Shown here: positions 16,003-23,320 of the stretch, piece after piece
How positions within the stretch are numbered: the first letter of the stretch is position 1
How the letters are laid out: each line of letters starts with the position of its first letter
DNA from: an uncultured Bacilli bacterium
GTDB lineage: Bacteria > Bacillota_I > Bacilli_A > RF39 > UBA660
DNA: 38,172 bases
Assembly (NCBI GenBank): GCA_947588765.1
Contig: CANPZG010000010.1
Location: forward strand, 1 to 38,172
Reading direction: 5' to 3'
The notes under the pieces: model-generated
What the model was told of the DNA's origin: nothing
Database searches by the model: none
What the model saw: the letters and a program-made list of their open reading frames with translations, nothing else
Made by a program: the position numbers and the translations under genes

Positions 16003-16104
16003 AACCTTCACCTCCTTTTCGAAATTTAAGCTGAGTCCAAAACCCTCTCAAAAAACTACTCAGTAAATAAAGGCAGGTGCTACTAACCAAGTAACAAATA
16101 CTCT

Positions 16105-16132
16105 ATTATAGAGTATAAATTTAATAAATCAA
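16105..16132 (-). promoter_or_regulatory. Promoter of the candidate toxin mRNA
   Basis: On the minus strand TTGATT, 16 bp, TATAAT, giving a leader of about 95 nt. The leader begins with a sequence (16095 down to 16072) very like the 5' hairpin of the antisense RNA, so the two transcripts start alike. Confidence 0.7.
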
Positions 16133-16156
16133 GCGTTTCGACAAAACTAGAAAATA
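16131..16156 (+). repeat. Imperfect direct repeat, left of the ATPase gene
   Basis: AAGCGTTTCGACAAAACTAG and following bases match AAGCAATTCGACGAAACTAG at 17577, about 23 of 26 positions. The two copies bracket the ATPase gene and its promoter. The stretch from 16141 to 16250 between this repeat and the operator is AT-rich and shows no gene. Confidence 0.6.
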
Positions 16157-16254
16157 TTCGACATAAATTTTTAGCTTTTCCTTTTGTAAATCTATAATTT
16201 AAGAAAAATTATAATGAGAGAAATTAAAAATGAAATAAGACTAAAAACTAGTTA

Positions 16255-16333
16255 TTTCCAAAACTTATTGAAATTCGAAAGTTTTGGAAATATTTTTCCA
16301 AAACTTGACTTTATGCTAAATTTAATATATACT
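16255..16333 (+). promoter_or_regulatory. ATPase promoter with three operator-like repeats
   Basis: TTGACT (16305-16310), 17 bp, TATACT (16328-16333). The 12-mer TTTCCAAAACTT occurs at 16255-16266 and 16295-16306 and inverted at 16279-16290; the last copy overlaps the -35. The arrangement suggests cooperative binding of a repressor. Confidence 0.65.
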
Positions 16334-16353
16334 TGTAGTAGAGGTGATAACTT

Positions 16354-17559
16354 GTGATAGAAAGACCAGAATATCTTGAACAATTAAAAAGGTTTAAAGA
16401 TAAAGATTTAATAAAAGTTGTAACTGGAATAAGACGATGTGGTAAATCAACATTATTTGAATTATTTATAAATTACTTAAAAGAAATTGGCATAAAAGAT
16501 GATCAAATAATAAAAATAAATCTTGAAGATGCTGATTATAATTTTGAAAGTTATAAGGAATTATATGATTATGTGAATAAACAATTGGATTCTAAAAAAC
16601 AATTTTATGTATTTTTAGATGAAGTCCAAAATGTTCCTATGTTCCAAAAAGCAGTGGATAGTTTATATATAAAGAAAAATGTTGATGTGTATATAACAGG
16701 CTCAAATGCTTATTTATTATCTGGAGAGCTAGCAACATTATTATCAGGAAGATACGTAGAAATAAAAATGTTACCATTATCATTTAAAGAATATTTAAGT
16801 GCTTTTAATAGTTTAGATAAAAGTCGTTATGAATATTTTTTAGATTATATGAAATATGGCGGTATGCCGGGAAATATATCTATTCTTCAAGATGATCCAA
16901 ATGGTTTAGATACATATTTAGAAGGAATATTTAGTACTATAGTTTATAAAGATATAATAACAAGAAATAACATAACAGATAAAATGCTTTTAGAAAATGT
17001 ATTAAAATTTATATTTGATAGCATAGGGAGCCCAATATCTACCAAAAAAATAAGTGATACTTTAACAAGTAAAGGAATGGCGACAAGTAATCATACCGTT
17101 GAAAATTATATATATGCTTTTGTCGAAAGTTTCTTAATATATAAAGCTGAAAGATTTGATGTTAAAGGTAAGAATTTACTTGCTAGAGATTATAAATATT
17201 ACGTAGTAGATCAAGGATTAAGAAGTTATTTATTAGGTAAAAAAGCTGATAGTGATATGGGACATGTATTAGAAAATATAGTTTATCTGGAATTACTCCG
17301 AAGAGGATATAAAGTATATGTTGGAAAAGTAGATGATTTAGGAATAGATTTTGTCGCGGAAAATAGAGATGGATTGAAATATTTTCAAGTTGCATTAACT
17401 GTCAGGGATGATAAAGTATTAGAAAGAGAATTAAAATCTTTACAAAAAACAGGAGATTATTATCCAAAATATTTAATAACTTATGATATGGATATGGAAG
17501 CAGATTATGAGGGAATAACAAAAATCAATATAGTAGATTGGTTATTAAATAAAGAATAA
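16354..17559 (+). CDS. AAA+ ATPase with DUF4143 C-terminal domain
   Basis: 401 residues from GTG 16354, behind GAGGTGATAA. Walker A GIRRCGKST is at 25-33 and Walker B YVFLDEVQNV at about 87-96, followed by sensor TGSNAYLLSG. The C-terminal part contains the DUF4143 pattern, NYIYAFVESFLIYKAERFD and KYYVVDQGLRSYLLG, and a terminal alpha/beta domain (LENIVYLELLRRGYKVYVGK, IDFVAE, YFQVALTV) resembling a degenerate PD-(D/E)XK nuclease fold. Such orphan ATPases are widespread and often multi-copy in gut bacteria; their substrate is unknown. It has its own promoter and is flanked by direct repeats, so it looks like a recently inserted single-gene cassette. Confidence 0.85.
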   Translation: MIERPEYLEQLKRFKDKDLIKVVTGIRRCGKSTLFELFINYLKEIGIKDDQIIKINLEDADYNFESYKELYDYVNKQLDSKKQFYVFLDEVQNVPMFQKAVDSLYIKKNVDVYITGSNAYLLSGELATLLSGRYVEIKMLPLSFKEYLSAFNSLDKSRYEYFLDYMKYGGMPGNISILQDDPNGLDTYLEGIFSTIVYKDIITRNNITDKMLLENVLKFIFDSIGSPISTKKISDTLTSKGMATSNHTVENYIYAFVESFLIYKAERFDVKGKNLLARDYKYYVVDQGLRSYLLGKKADSDMGHVLENIVYLELLRRGYKVYVGKVDDLGIDFVAENRDGLKYFQVALTVRDDKVLERELKSLQKTGDYYPKYLITYDMDMEADYEGITKINIVDWLLNKE

Positions 17560-17576
17560 AAAAATTATTTTTTATT

Positions 17577-17602
17577 AAGCAATTCGACGAAACTAGAAAT
17601 AT
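17577..17602 (+). repeat. Imperfect direct repeat, right of the ATPase gene
   Basis: Partner of 16131-16156. It lies in the upstream region of surface copy 3; the following block, TGTAAACTTTAGTAAAATTT then AAACACCAC (from about 17620), recurs before copy 5 (from about 31510). Confidence 0.6.
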
Positions 17603-17649
17603 TTCTATTTTTTCATATTGTAAACTTTAGTAAAATTTAAACACCACGC

Positions 17650-17678
17650 TTGATATATATATATATATATAGTAAAAT
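17650..17678 (+). promoter_or_regulatory. Copy 3 promoter with (AT)9 tract, 17-bp spacer
   Basis: TTGATA (17650-17655), 17 bp, TAAAAT (17673-17678). The AT tract has nine units (17653-17670), one more than in the other five family promoters, and gives the only optimal spacer. AAACACC just upstream and GGTGTTT downstream form a flanking inverted repeat. Confidence 0.7.
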
Positions 17679-17702
17679 AAGGAAAAATGAGGTGTTTGAT
17701 AA

Positions 17703-19316
17703 ATGAATAAAAAGAAAACAATAATACTTTTAGTAATAGGAATACTTGTAGTAACAACAATGTCAATAGGTGTAACATATTCATACATGAAACCAAAAGC
17801 TACAAAAGATAGTAATGAAACAGAAATAGGAATAAATAACTGTGCTAGGATAACATTAAAAGATAATAATAGCACAATTAGTTTAACAAATATGTATCCT
17901 ATGGAAGAAGAAATGGGATTACAAACAACTCCATATGAATTTACTATAAGTAGTACATGTGAAGAATATACGGGATTTAATTTATATTTAACAACATTAA
18001 ATGATAATGAAATAAAAGATAAAGATATAAGATATGCAGTAACAGATGTAGATGATAATGTTTTAATAACAGATTTATTAACAAATACAGAAGAAGTAAA
18101 TGATCTAACTGAAGAAGAAATAAGGGAATTAGAACAAGGATTAGATAATAGAAGAAATAAAACATACAAAGTATACAATGGAGTAATACCATTAAATAAA
18201 GATAAGGTATATAAGTTACATTTATGGCTAGATGAAAATACAACTAATGAAACAATGAATGAAAGTTTTAAAATAAAAGTATCCATAAAAGGGTATAAAT
18301 ATGAAGGAACACTAGCAGAATACTTAATCAAAACTAAAGATAGAACATTAATATATCATGATGGAAAACCTGATTATAAAGATATGGAAAATTATGAATT
18401 AGAAGCTGGCGATTTATCATATCGATTTACTGGTGGAAATGATGTAGTTAATAATTATGTATGTTTAGATGGTACTACTGAAAAAGATACTTGTGCCAGT
18501 GAAAATGATTTATATCGAATAATAGGATTATTTCAAAATGAAGAAGGTAATTATGAAATAAAACTAATTAAAGCTGATGCAACTGGTGAAGAACAGACGG
18601 GAACGGATGGAGCCTATATGACAGGAGGTTTTCAACCCAATAGTGAAAATACTTATAAAGGTAATAATTATCAAAATCTAAAATCTTATTATTGGAATTC
18701 GAGTAAAGGAAATACTTCCACTGAAATTTTACATACTAATAATAATATATGGTCAACTAGTAATTTAAATTTAATTAATTTAAATCAAAATTTTTATGAA
18801 TATCTTTTAAAGAAAGAGCCTAATTTAAAAATTCAAAAACATAGTTGGCAAATTGGCCCTGTTACTCATTTGCTAAATAATAATTCCCCAGAAAGTTATG
18901 CTTATGAATTAGGTAGTTCTAGGACTAAAGTTGGTGAAGAAAAATGTTTAAATGAAGGTAATCTAACTAAAATTTGTCAGTTGGAAGATGTAGAATATGA
19001 AAATTATATTGGACTTATGTATGTTTCCGATTATGCTTACGCTGCTAAACCTCAATTATGGGGCGATAATTTGCATAGAGAGAATAAAGATATGGAAAAT
19101 ATTGAAAATTGGATTTATATAGGTTTATATGAATGGACTATATCCTCAGCAACAGATTTAAATACCTCATATATTTTAGGGTATACAAATGGAATTGAAC
19201 GTTATAATGTTTGGTCGGGAATGGTTGGTATTCGACCTTGTTTCTATATTTCATCTGATTCTAAAATAAAAGAAGGAAAAGGTACTAAAGAAAACCCCTA
19301 TCAACTTACAATTTAA
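17703..19316 (+). CDS. Surface protein family, copy 3
   Basis: 537 residues. The membrane signal IILLVIGILVVTTMSIGVTYSYMK (about 7-30) is followed by an N-terminal beta-rich domain (about 40-200) unlike that of copies 1, 2 and 4 but shared with copy 5, then the family core: LIYHDGKPDY, LEAGDLSYRF, NNYVCLDG, NDLYRIIGLF, NYIGLMYVSDYAYAA, NWIYIGLYEWTI, IRPCFYI and GTKENPYQLTI. Codon style changes within the core: before about 18420 codons mostly end in A, after it T-ended codons like those of the housekeeping genes dominate. No GC-rich variable segment. GAGGTG lies 8 nt before ATG. Function unknown. Confidence 0.82.
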   Translation: MNKKKTIILLVIGILVVTTMSIGVTYSYMKPKATKDSNETEIGINNCARITLKDNNSTISLTNMYPMEEEMGLQTTPYEFTISSTCEEYTGFNLYLTTLNDNEIKDKDIRYAVTDVDDNVLITDLLTNTEEVNDLTEEEIRELEQGLDNRRNKTYKVYNGVIPLNKDKVYKLHLWLDENTTNETMNESFKIKVSIKGYKYEGTLAEYLIKTKDRTLIYHDGKPDYKDMENYELEAGDLSYRFTGGNDVVNNYVCLDGTTEKDTCASENDLYRIIGLFQNEEGNYEIKLIKADATGEEQTGTDGAYMTGGFQPNSENTYKGNNYQNLKSYYWNSSKGNTSTEILHTNNNIWSTSNLNLINLNQNFYEYLLKKEPNLKIQKHSWQIGPVTHLLNNNSPESYAYELGSSRTKVGEEKCLNEGNLTKICQLEDVEYENYIGLMYVSDYAYAAKPQLWGDNLHRENKDMENIENWIYIGLYEWTISSATDLNTSYILGYTNGIERYNVWSGMVGIRPCFYISSDSKIKEGKGTKENPYQLTI

Positions 19317-19323
19317 AAAATAG

Positions 19324-19361
19324 AAGAAATACTTAAATAAATAAGTCATTTCTTTTATTTT
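19324..19361 (+). terminator. Terminator after copy 3
   Basis: AAGAAATACTTA pairs with TAAGT-C-ATTTCTT (one bulge) followed by a T-rich tract. Confidence 0.75.
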
Positions 19362-19398
19362 TAGTTAATTTATTATATAATGTTATTAGTGATTGATT

Positions 19399-20301
19399 AT
19401 GAATAAGAATATAAAAGTTGTTTTTATGGGTACGCCTGATTTTGCTGTCCCTTCTTTAGAGGCATTAATTGATAATACTAATGTTGTTTTAGTTGTGTGT
19501 CAACCAGATAAAGAGGTAGGAAGAAAAAAAGAATTAACAATGTGTTTGGTTAAAAGAAAAGCTATAGAAAATAATATTGAAGTATTTCAACCAAAGAAGA
19601 TAAGAGATGATTTTAAAATAATTAAAGAATTACGTCCTGATTTAATTGTTACTTGTGCTTATGGGCAAATCTTACCTCAAGAATTATTAGATATTCCGAC
19701 TATTGCTTCCATTAATATTCATGCTTCTTTATTACCCAAATATCGTGGTTCAGCCCCAATTCAATGGGTATTACTTAATGGTGAAGAAAAAACAGGAATT
19801 ACTTTAATGTATATGGATGCCGGAATGGATACAGGAGATACTTTTGCTAAATGTGAATACCTTATAAAGCCAGAAGATAACTATGGAACATTACATGATA
19901 CTTTAGCTTATATGGGGGCAAATTTATTAAAAGAAAATTTAGATAATATCATTAATAATAAAACTAAAAGAGTAAAACAAAATGATAGTGAAGCAACTAT
20001 TGCCCCAAGAATAAATAGAGAAGATGAATTAATTGATGTAAGTGATACTGGATCAAACATAATCAATAAAATAAGAGCATTTAATCCTTATCCTTTAGCT
20101 TATTTAAAATGCGATAATTTAGAATTTAAAGTTATTGATGCTGTATTTAAACCTATGAATAATACAATTGTTGGTAAAATAACCAGAGAAAAAGATAAAT
20201 TAGGAATTGAAGTAAAAGACGGAATTATATATTTTAATAAAATAAAACCAATTGGAAAGAAAGAAATGGATATAAAAAGTTTTCTAAATGGTTTAAAGTG
20301 A
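19399..20301 (+). CDS. fmt: Methionyl-tRNA formyltransferase
   Basis: Formylates initiator Met-tRNA using 10-formyl-THF. Motifs: MGTPDFAVPSLEALI near the start, the catalytic block SINIHASLLPKYRGSAPIQW (Asn, His) and MDAGMDTGD (Asp), then a C-terminal OB-like tRNA-binding domain. 300 residues from ATG 19399; an in-frame TTG at 19393 is less likely. TATAAT at 19376-19381 would place the transcript start only about 10 nt from the ATG, and no strong ribosome site is seen. Peptide deformylase, its partner in the formylation cycle, is at 29293. Confidence 0.95.
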   Translation: MNKNIKVVFMGTPDFAVPSLEALIDNTNVVLVVCQPDKEVGRKKELTMCLVKRKAIENNIEVFQPKKIRDDFKIIKELRPDLIVTCAYGQILPQELLDIPTIASINIHASLLPKYRGSAPIQWVLLNGEEKTGITLMYMDAGMDTGDTFAKCEYLIKPEDNYGTLHDTLAYMGANLLKENLDNIINNKTKRVKQNDSEATIAPRINREDELIDVSDTGSNIINKIRAFNPYPLAYLKCDNLEFKVIDAVFKPMNNTIVGKITREKDKLGIEVKDGIIYFNKIKPIGKKEMDIKSFLNGLK

Positions 20302-20308
20302 GGTTAAA

Positions 20309-20863
20309 ATGAAAGATTTTTTTAATACAACAAAAGGAAAATCATTATTTAAATTATGGTTATGGGTAGTATTTATCTTAGTAGTTTATATTGTCTTAAC
20401 TTTAATGCCTAATGCCTCAAAAGAAAATGATGAAGCTATAACTCATACCGATAAACAAACAACTGGTATTGATTTAACTAATAAAGACTATAGTTATAGT
20501 TATAAAATAACTATTAATGAAGAAAATATTCTTTTGAACGGGGAAGTTATAAATAATATTGATTCTGGTTATAAAGAAACAAAAGATGGAATCATTAAAT
20601 ATGAAAAAATAGATGGAACTTATTATCAAGTTAATATTGATGAAAGAGAAGAAATATCTGACCTTTATAATAATTTAGAACCAAATTTTATTGATTACGC
20701 TTTATTATATCCAATTATAAATAATCTTAATTGTAGTGAAAATGTCTGTCAAAATACATATAATGAGTATGAAGTAACCATTGATAAATCTTTAACTAAT
20801 AGTTTTAAAGTAACTATAGAAAAATTAAATGAAATATATGAATTAACTTATACTTATAAATGA
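20309..20863 (+). CDS. Hypothetical single-pass membrane protein
   Basis: 184 residues with one membrane helix (about 14-34, LWLWVVFILVVYIVLTLMP) and an extracytoplasmic domain rich in Asn, Tyr and Glu; Cys in NCSENVCQNTY could form a disulfide. No known domain recognised. A GAGG ribosome site overlaps the fmt stop and the gap is 7 nt, so it is coupled to fmt; the next gene begins 7 nt after its stop. In Bacillus the equivalent position after fmt holds rsmB, which is not present here. Confidence 0.65.
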   Translation: MKDFFNTTKGKSLFKLWLWVVFILVVYIVLTLMPNASKENDEAITHTDKQTTGIDLTNKDYSYSYKITINEENILLNGEVINNIDSGYKETKDGIIKYEKIDGTYYQVNIDEREEISDLYNNLEPNFIDYALLYPIINNLNCSENVCQNTYNEYEVTIDKSLTNSFKVTIEKLNEIYELTYTYK

Positions 20864-20870
20864 GGATAAT

Positions 20871-21530
20871 ATGTTTAAATTAAAATTTTTAATTGTCAAT
20901 TTTTTAACAATGATTAGATTAATTGTTGCTTTAATAATTATACCTATTTATTTTAAATTTGGTGGTTTTGTGACATCTATCATTGTCGCTATTTCCTATT
21001 TAACTGATTGTCTGGATGGCTTTTTGGCAAGACACTTTAATTGTTCTACATTTTTTGGTAGTATTTTAGATGGCGTAAGTGATAAAATTTTTAATATTGC
21101 CAATTTAATTATCTTTTTAAGTATTACTCCTTTAGCCATTATTCCTATTATTTTAGAGGTAATTATTATCATTATTCAAATTTATAAATATAAGAATAAT
21201 TATGTAGTTAAAACATCATTAATTGGTAAAGCTAAAATGTGGGTAATGGGGTTAACTGTTGTTTTAACTTTTTTGACTGTAGATGAAGCTACTAACATAT
21301 TTAAAAATTTATTATTAGTTCCTTTAATAATATTTGAAATATTAACCGTACTAGATTACTTAAAAGGTATTTTTAAAGTTGAAAATAAAAGAATTAAGAA
21401 AATAAAACCCAAGGGTAAATTTAATATGACTTTAAATGAAATGTTATTTAGTCATAGTTTTTATGATAAAAATAAAAATGATATTAATATTAAAATGGTA
21501 TGTTCTTATTTAAATAAAAATAGTAAATAA
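20871..21530 (+). CDS. CDP-alcohol phosphatidyltransferase, PgsA-like
   Basis: Membrane enzyme of phospholipid synthesis; the family transfers a phosphatidyl group from CDP-diacylglycerol to an alcohol such as glycerol-3-phosphate. The full metal-binding signature is intact: Asp46, Asp49-Gly50, Ala53-Arg54, Gly63, Asp67 and Asp71, with the exact family spacing. About five to six membrane helices are visible. At 219 residues it has a basic C-terminal tail of about 40 residues (KIKPKGKFNMTLNEML) beyond a typical PgsA. Which alcohol it uses cannot be told from sequence. GAGG precedes ATG 20871. Confidence 0.8.
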   Translation: MFKLKFLIVNFLTMIRLIVALIIIPIYFKFGGFVTSIIVAISYLTDCLDGFLARHFNCSTFFGSILDGVSDKIFNIANLIIFLSITPLAIIPIILEVIIIIIQIYKYKNNYVVKTSLIGKAKMWVMGLTVVLTFLTVDEATNIFKNLLLVPLIIFEILTVLDYLKGIFKVENKRIKKIKPKGKFNMTLNEMLFSHSFYDKNKNDINIKMVCSYLNKNSK

Positions 21531-21543
21531 TGGATTTTAGTGA

Positions 21544-21549
21544 TATAAT
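21544..21549 (+). promoter_or_regulatory. -10 box of rlmN, predicting a leaderless mRNA
   Basis: TATAAT ends 6 bp before ATG 21556, so transcription would begin at or next to the A of the start codon. No ribosome site precedes the ATG. Confidence 0.55.
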
Positions 21550-21555
21550 TTAAGT

Positions 21556-22572
21556 ATGGAAAATTTAATGAATTATACTCCCGAGATGTTAGAAGAATAT
21601 CTAACAAGTAAGGGTGAAAAAAAGTTTAAACAAGTTCAAATATATGAATGGCTTTATCAAAAACAAGAATATGATTTTGATAATTTTTCGAATGTGGGAA
21701 AAATTTTAATTAATTCATTAAAGGAAGATTTTAATCTTGAATTTATTAAAATGGAGCAAGTTTTAGAAGGCCCATTAGTTAAAAAGTTTTTATTTCGCCT
21801 TATAGATAATGAAAAAATAGAAGCTGTTTTGATGGAACATGATTATGGTTTAAGTGTTTGTGTTTCGAGTGAAGTTGGCTGTAATATGGGCTGCAAGTTT
21901 TGCGAAAGTGGCCGGTTGAAAAAGGTTCGAAATCTAGAAACTTATGAAATGGTCGAACAAATAATTTTAATTGAAAAATACATAAATAAAAAAATTACGC
22001 ATGTAGTTGTAATGGGGATTGGCGAACCTTTTGATAACTATGATAATGTTATTAATTTTATTAAAATAATTAATAATCCTAAGGCCTTGGCGATTGGTTC
22101 AAGACATATTACTGTTTCCACTTGTGGTTTAGTACCTAAAATCAAAGATTTTATGGATTTAGATTGGCAAGTTAATTTAGCAATTAGTTTGCATGGAGCG
22201 ACCAATGAGATAAGAAATCAAATTATGCCTGTCAACAAAGTGTATAGTATTGAACAACTTATTGACGCTTTAAAGGAATATATTGCTAAAACTAATAGAC
22301 GAGTTACTATTGAATATGTTATGCTTAATATGGTAAATGATAAAGAAGAAGATGCCTTAGCTTTAGTTAATCTATTAAAAGGTATGAATGTTTATGTTAA
22401 TTTAATTCCATATAATGAAACAAATCATATTGAATTTAAAAGAAGTACTAAAGAGAGAATGGATAAATTCTTTAACATTTTAAAGAAAAATAAAATTAAT
22501 GTTACAATTCGCAAAGAATTTGGTGGTAATATTAAGGCTGCATGTGGGCAGTTAAGAAGTGAGAGTGATTAA
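21556..22572 (+). CDS. rlmN: Dual-specificity 23S rRNA/tRNA adenine-C2 methyltransferase
   Basis: Radical SAM enzyme that methylates C2 of A2503 in 23S rRNA and A37 in some tRNAs. The cluster-binding motif is CNMGCKFC (Cys 109, 113, 116). The two cysteines used in the methyl-transfer mechanism correspond to Cys 102 (VCVSS) and Cys 330 (AACGQLRSE), so the enzyme should be active. GIGEPFDNYDN and SLHGATNEIRNQIMP are typical. 338 residues, normal. It opens the rlmN-prpC-prkC-rsgA-rpe block also found in Bacillus. Confidence 0.94.
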   Translation: MENLMNYTPEMLEEYLTSKGEKKFKQVQIYEWLYQKQEYDFDNFSNVGKILINSLKEDFNLEFIKMEQVLEGPLVKKFLFRLIDNEKIEAVLMEHDYGLSVCVSSEVGCNMGCKFCESGRLKKVRNLETYEMVEQIILIEKYINKKITHVVVMGIGEPFDNYDNVINFIKIINNPKALAIGSRHITVSTCGLVPKIKDFMDLDWQVNLAISLHGATNEIRNQIMPVNKVYSIEQLIDALKEYIAKTNRRVTIEYVMLNMVNDKEEDALALVNLLKGMNVYVNLIPYNETNHIEFKRSTKERMDKFFNILKKNKINVTIRKEFGGNIKAACGQLRSESD

Positions 22573-23320
22573 TACGAAAACTTTTTATTTAACCGATACG
22601 GGACAAGTTAGAAGTCATAATGAAGATAGTGTAACTATTTTAAAAAATAGTAATGATGAGTATCTAATGATTGTAGCAGATGGAATGGGCGGACATCGCA
22701 AGGGCGAAGTTGCTAGTTCCTTAACTGTAACTCATTTAGGTAAAAGATTTACGGAATCATCTTCTGTAGGTACAAAACTAGATGCTATTAATTGGCTTAA
22801 AGATAATATTAATGAAATAAATAGTGAAATTATTGATTATGGGGAAAAGAATGAAAATTCGAAAGGCTTAGGTACTACTTTAGTAGCAGCCATTATTACC
22901 AAAGAATTTATTATTATGAGTAATATTGGGGATTCTTCAGGATATGCGATGAAAAATAATAAGTTACATAAAGTAACTAAACCTCATACATTGGTAAATT
23001 TACTCGTGGATGCGGGTAATATAACGGAAGAAGAAGCAAAAAATCATCCGAAGAAAAACGTTTTAATGCGCGCTTTAGGAGCTACGGAAAAATGCGAAGT
23101 TGATATGTTTGATGTCGATAATGATAGTGAGGCAATCTTACTTTGTAGTGATGGGTTAACTAATATGTTAACTGATGATCAAATTGAAAAAGTTTTATTA
23201 ACGGATGAATTAACGATTGATGAAAAAGTAATAAAATTAATTAAAAAGTGTAATGCTAGGGGAGGAAATGATAATATCTCGATAGCTTATTTAGTTCGAG
23301 AAAGTGGTGATGAAGCATGA
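22559..23320 (+). CDS. prpC: PP2C-family Ser/Thr protein phosphatase
   Basis: Metal-dependent phosphatase that reverses phosphorylation by the neighbouring PASTA kinase. Motifs: RSHNEDS, ADGMGGHRKGEVAS (metal Asp), LGTTLVAA, IGDSSGY, LCSDGLTNML and GGNDNISIAYLV. The start is GTG 22559, overlapping rlmN by 14 nt; GTG 22565 is an alternative and neither has a strong ribosome site, which suggests coupling. 253 residues, normal for PrpC/Stp. The stop overlaps the kinase start in an ATGA. Confidence 0.93.
   Translation: MRVINTKTFYLTDTGQVRSHNEDSVTILKNSNDEYLMIVADGMGGHRKGEVASSLTVTHLGKRFTESSSVGTKLDAINWLKDNINEINSEIIDYGEKNENSKGLGTTLVAAIITKEFIIMSNIGDSSGYAMKNNKLHKVTKPHTLVNLLVDAGNITEEEAKNHPKKNVLMRALGATEKCEVDMFDVDNDSEAILLCSDGLTNMLTDDQIEKVLLTDELTIDEKVIKLIKKCNARGGNDNISIAYLVRESGDEA

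Noticed and set aside
15908-16090. 60-codon minus-strand frame over the toxin locus
   Set aside because: It starts in the untranslated leader and reads through the ribosome site of the 22-residue frame, which has the better start signal.
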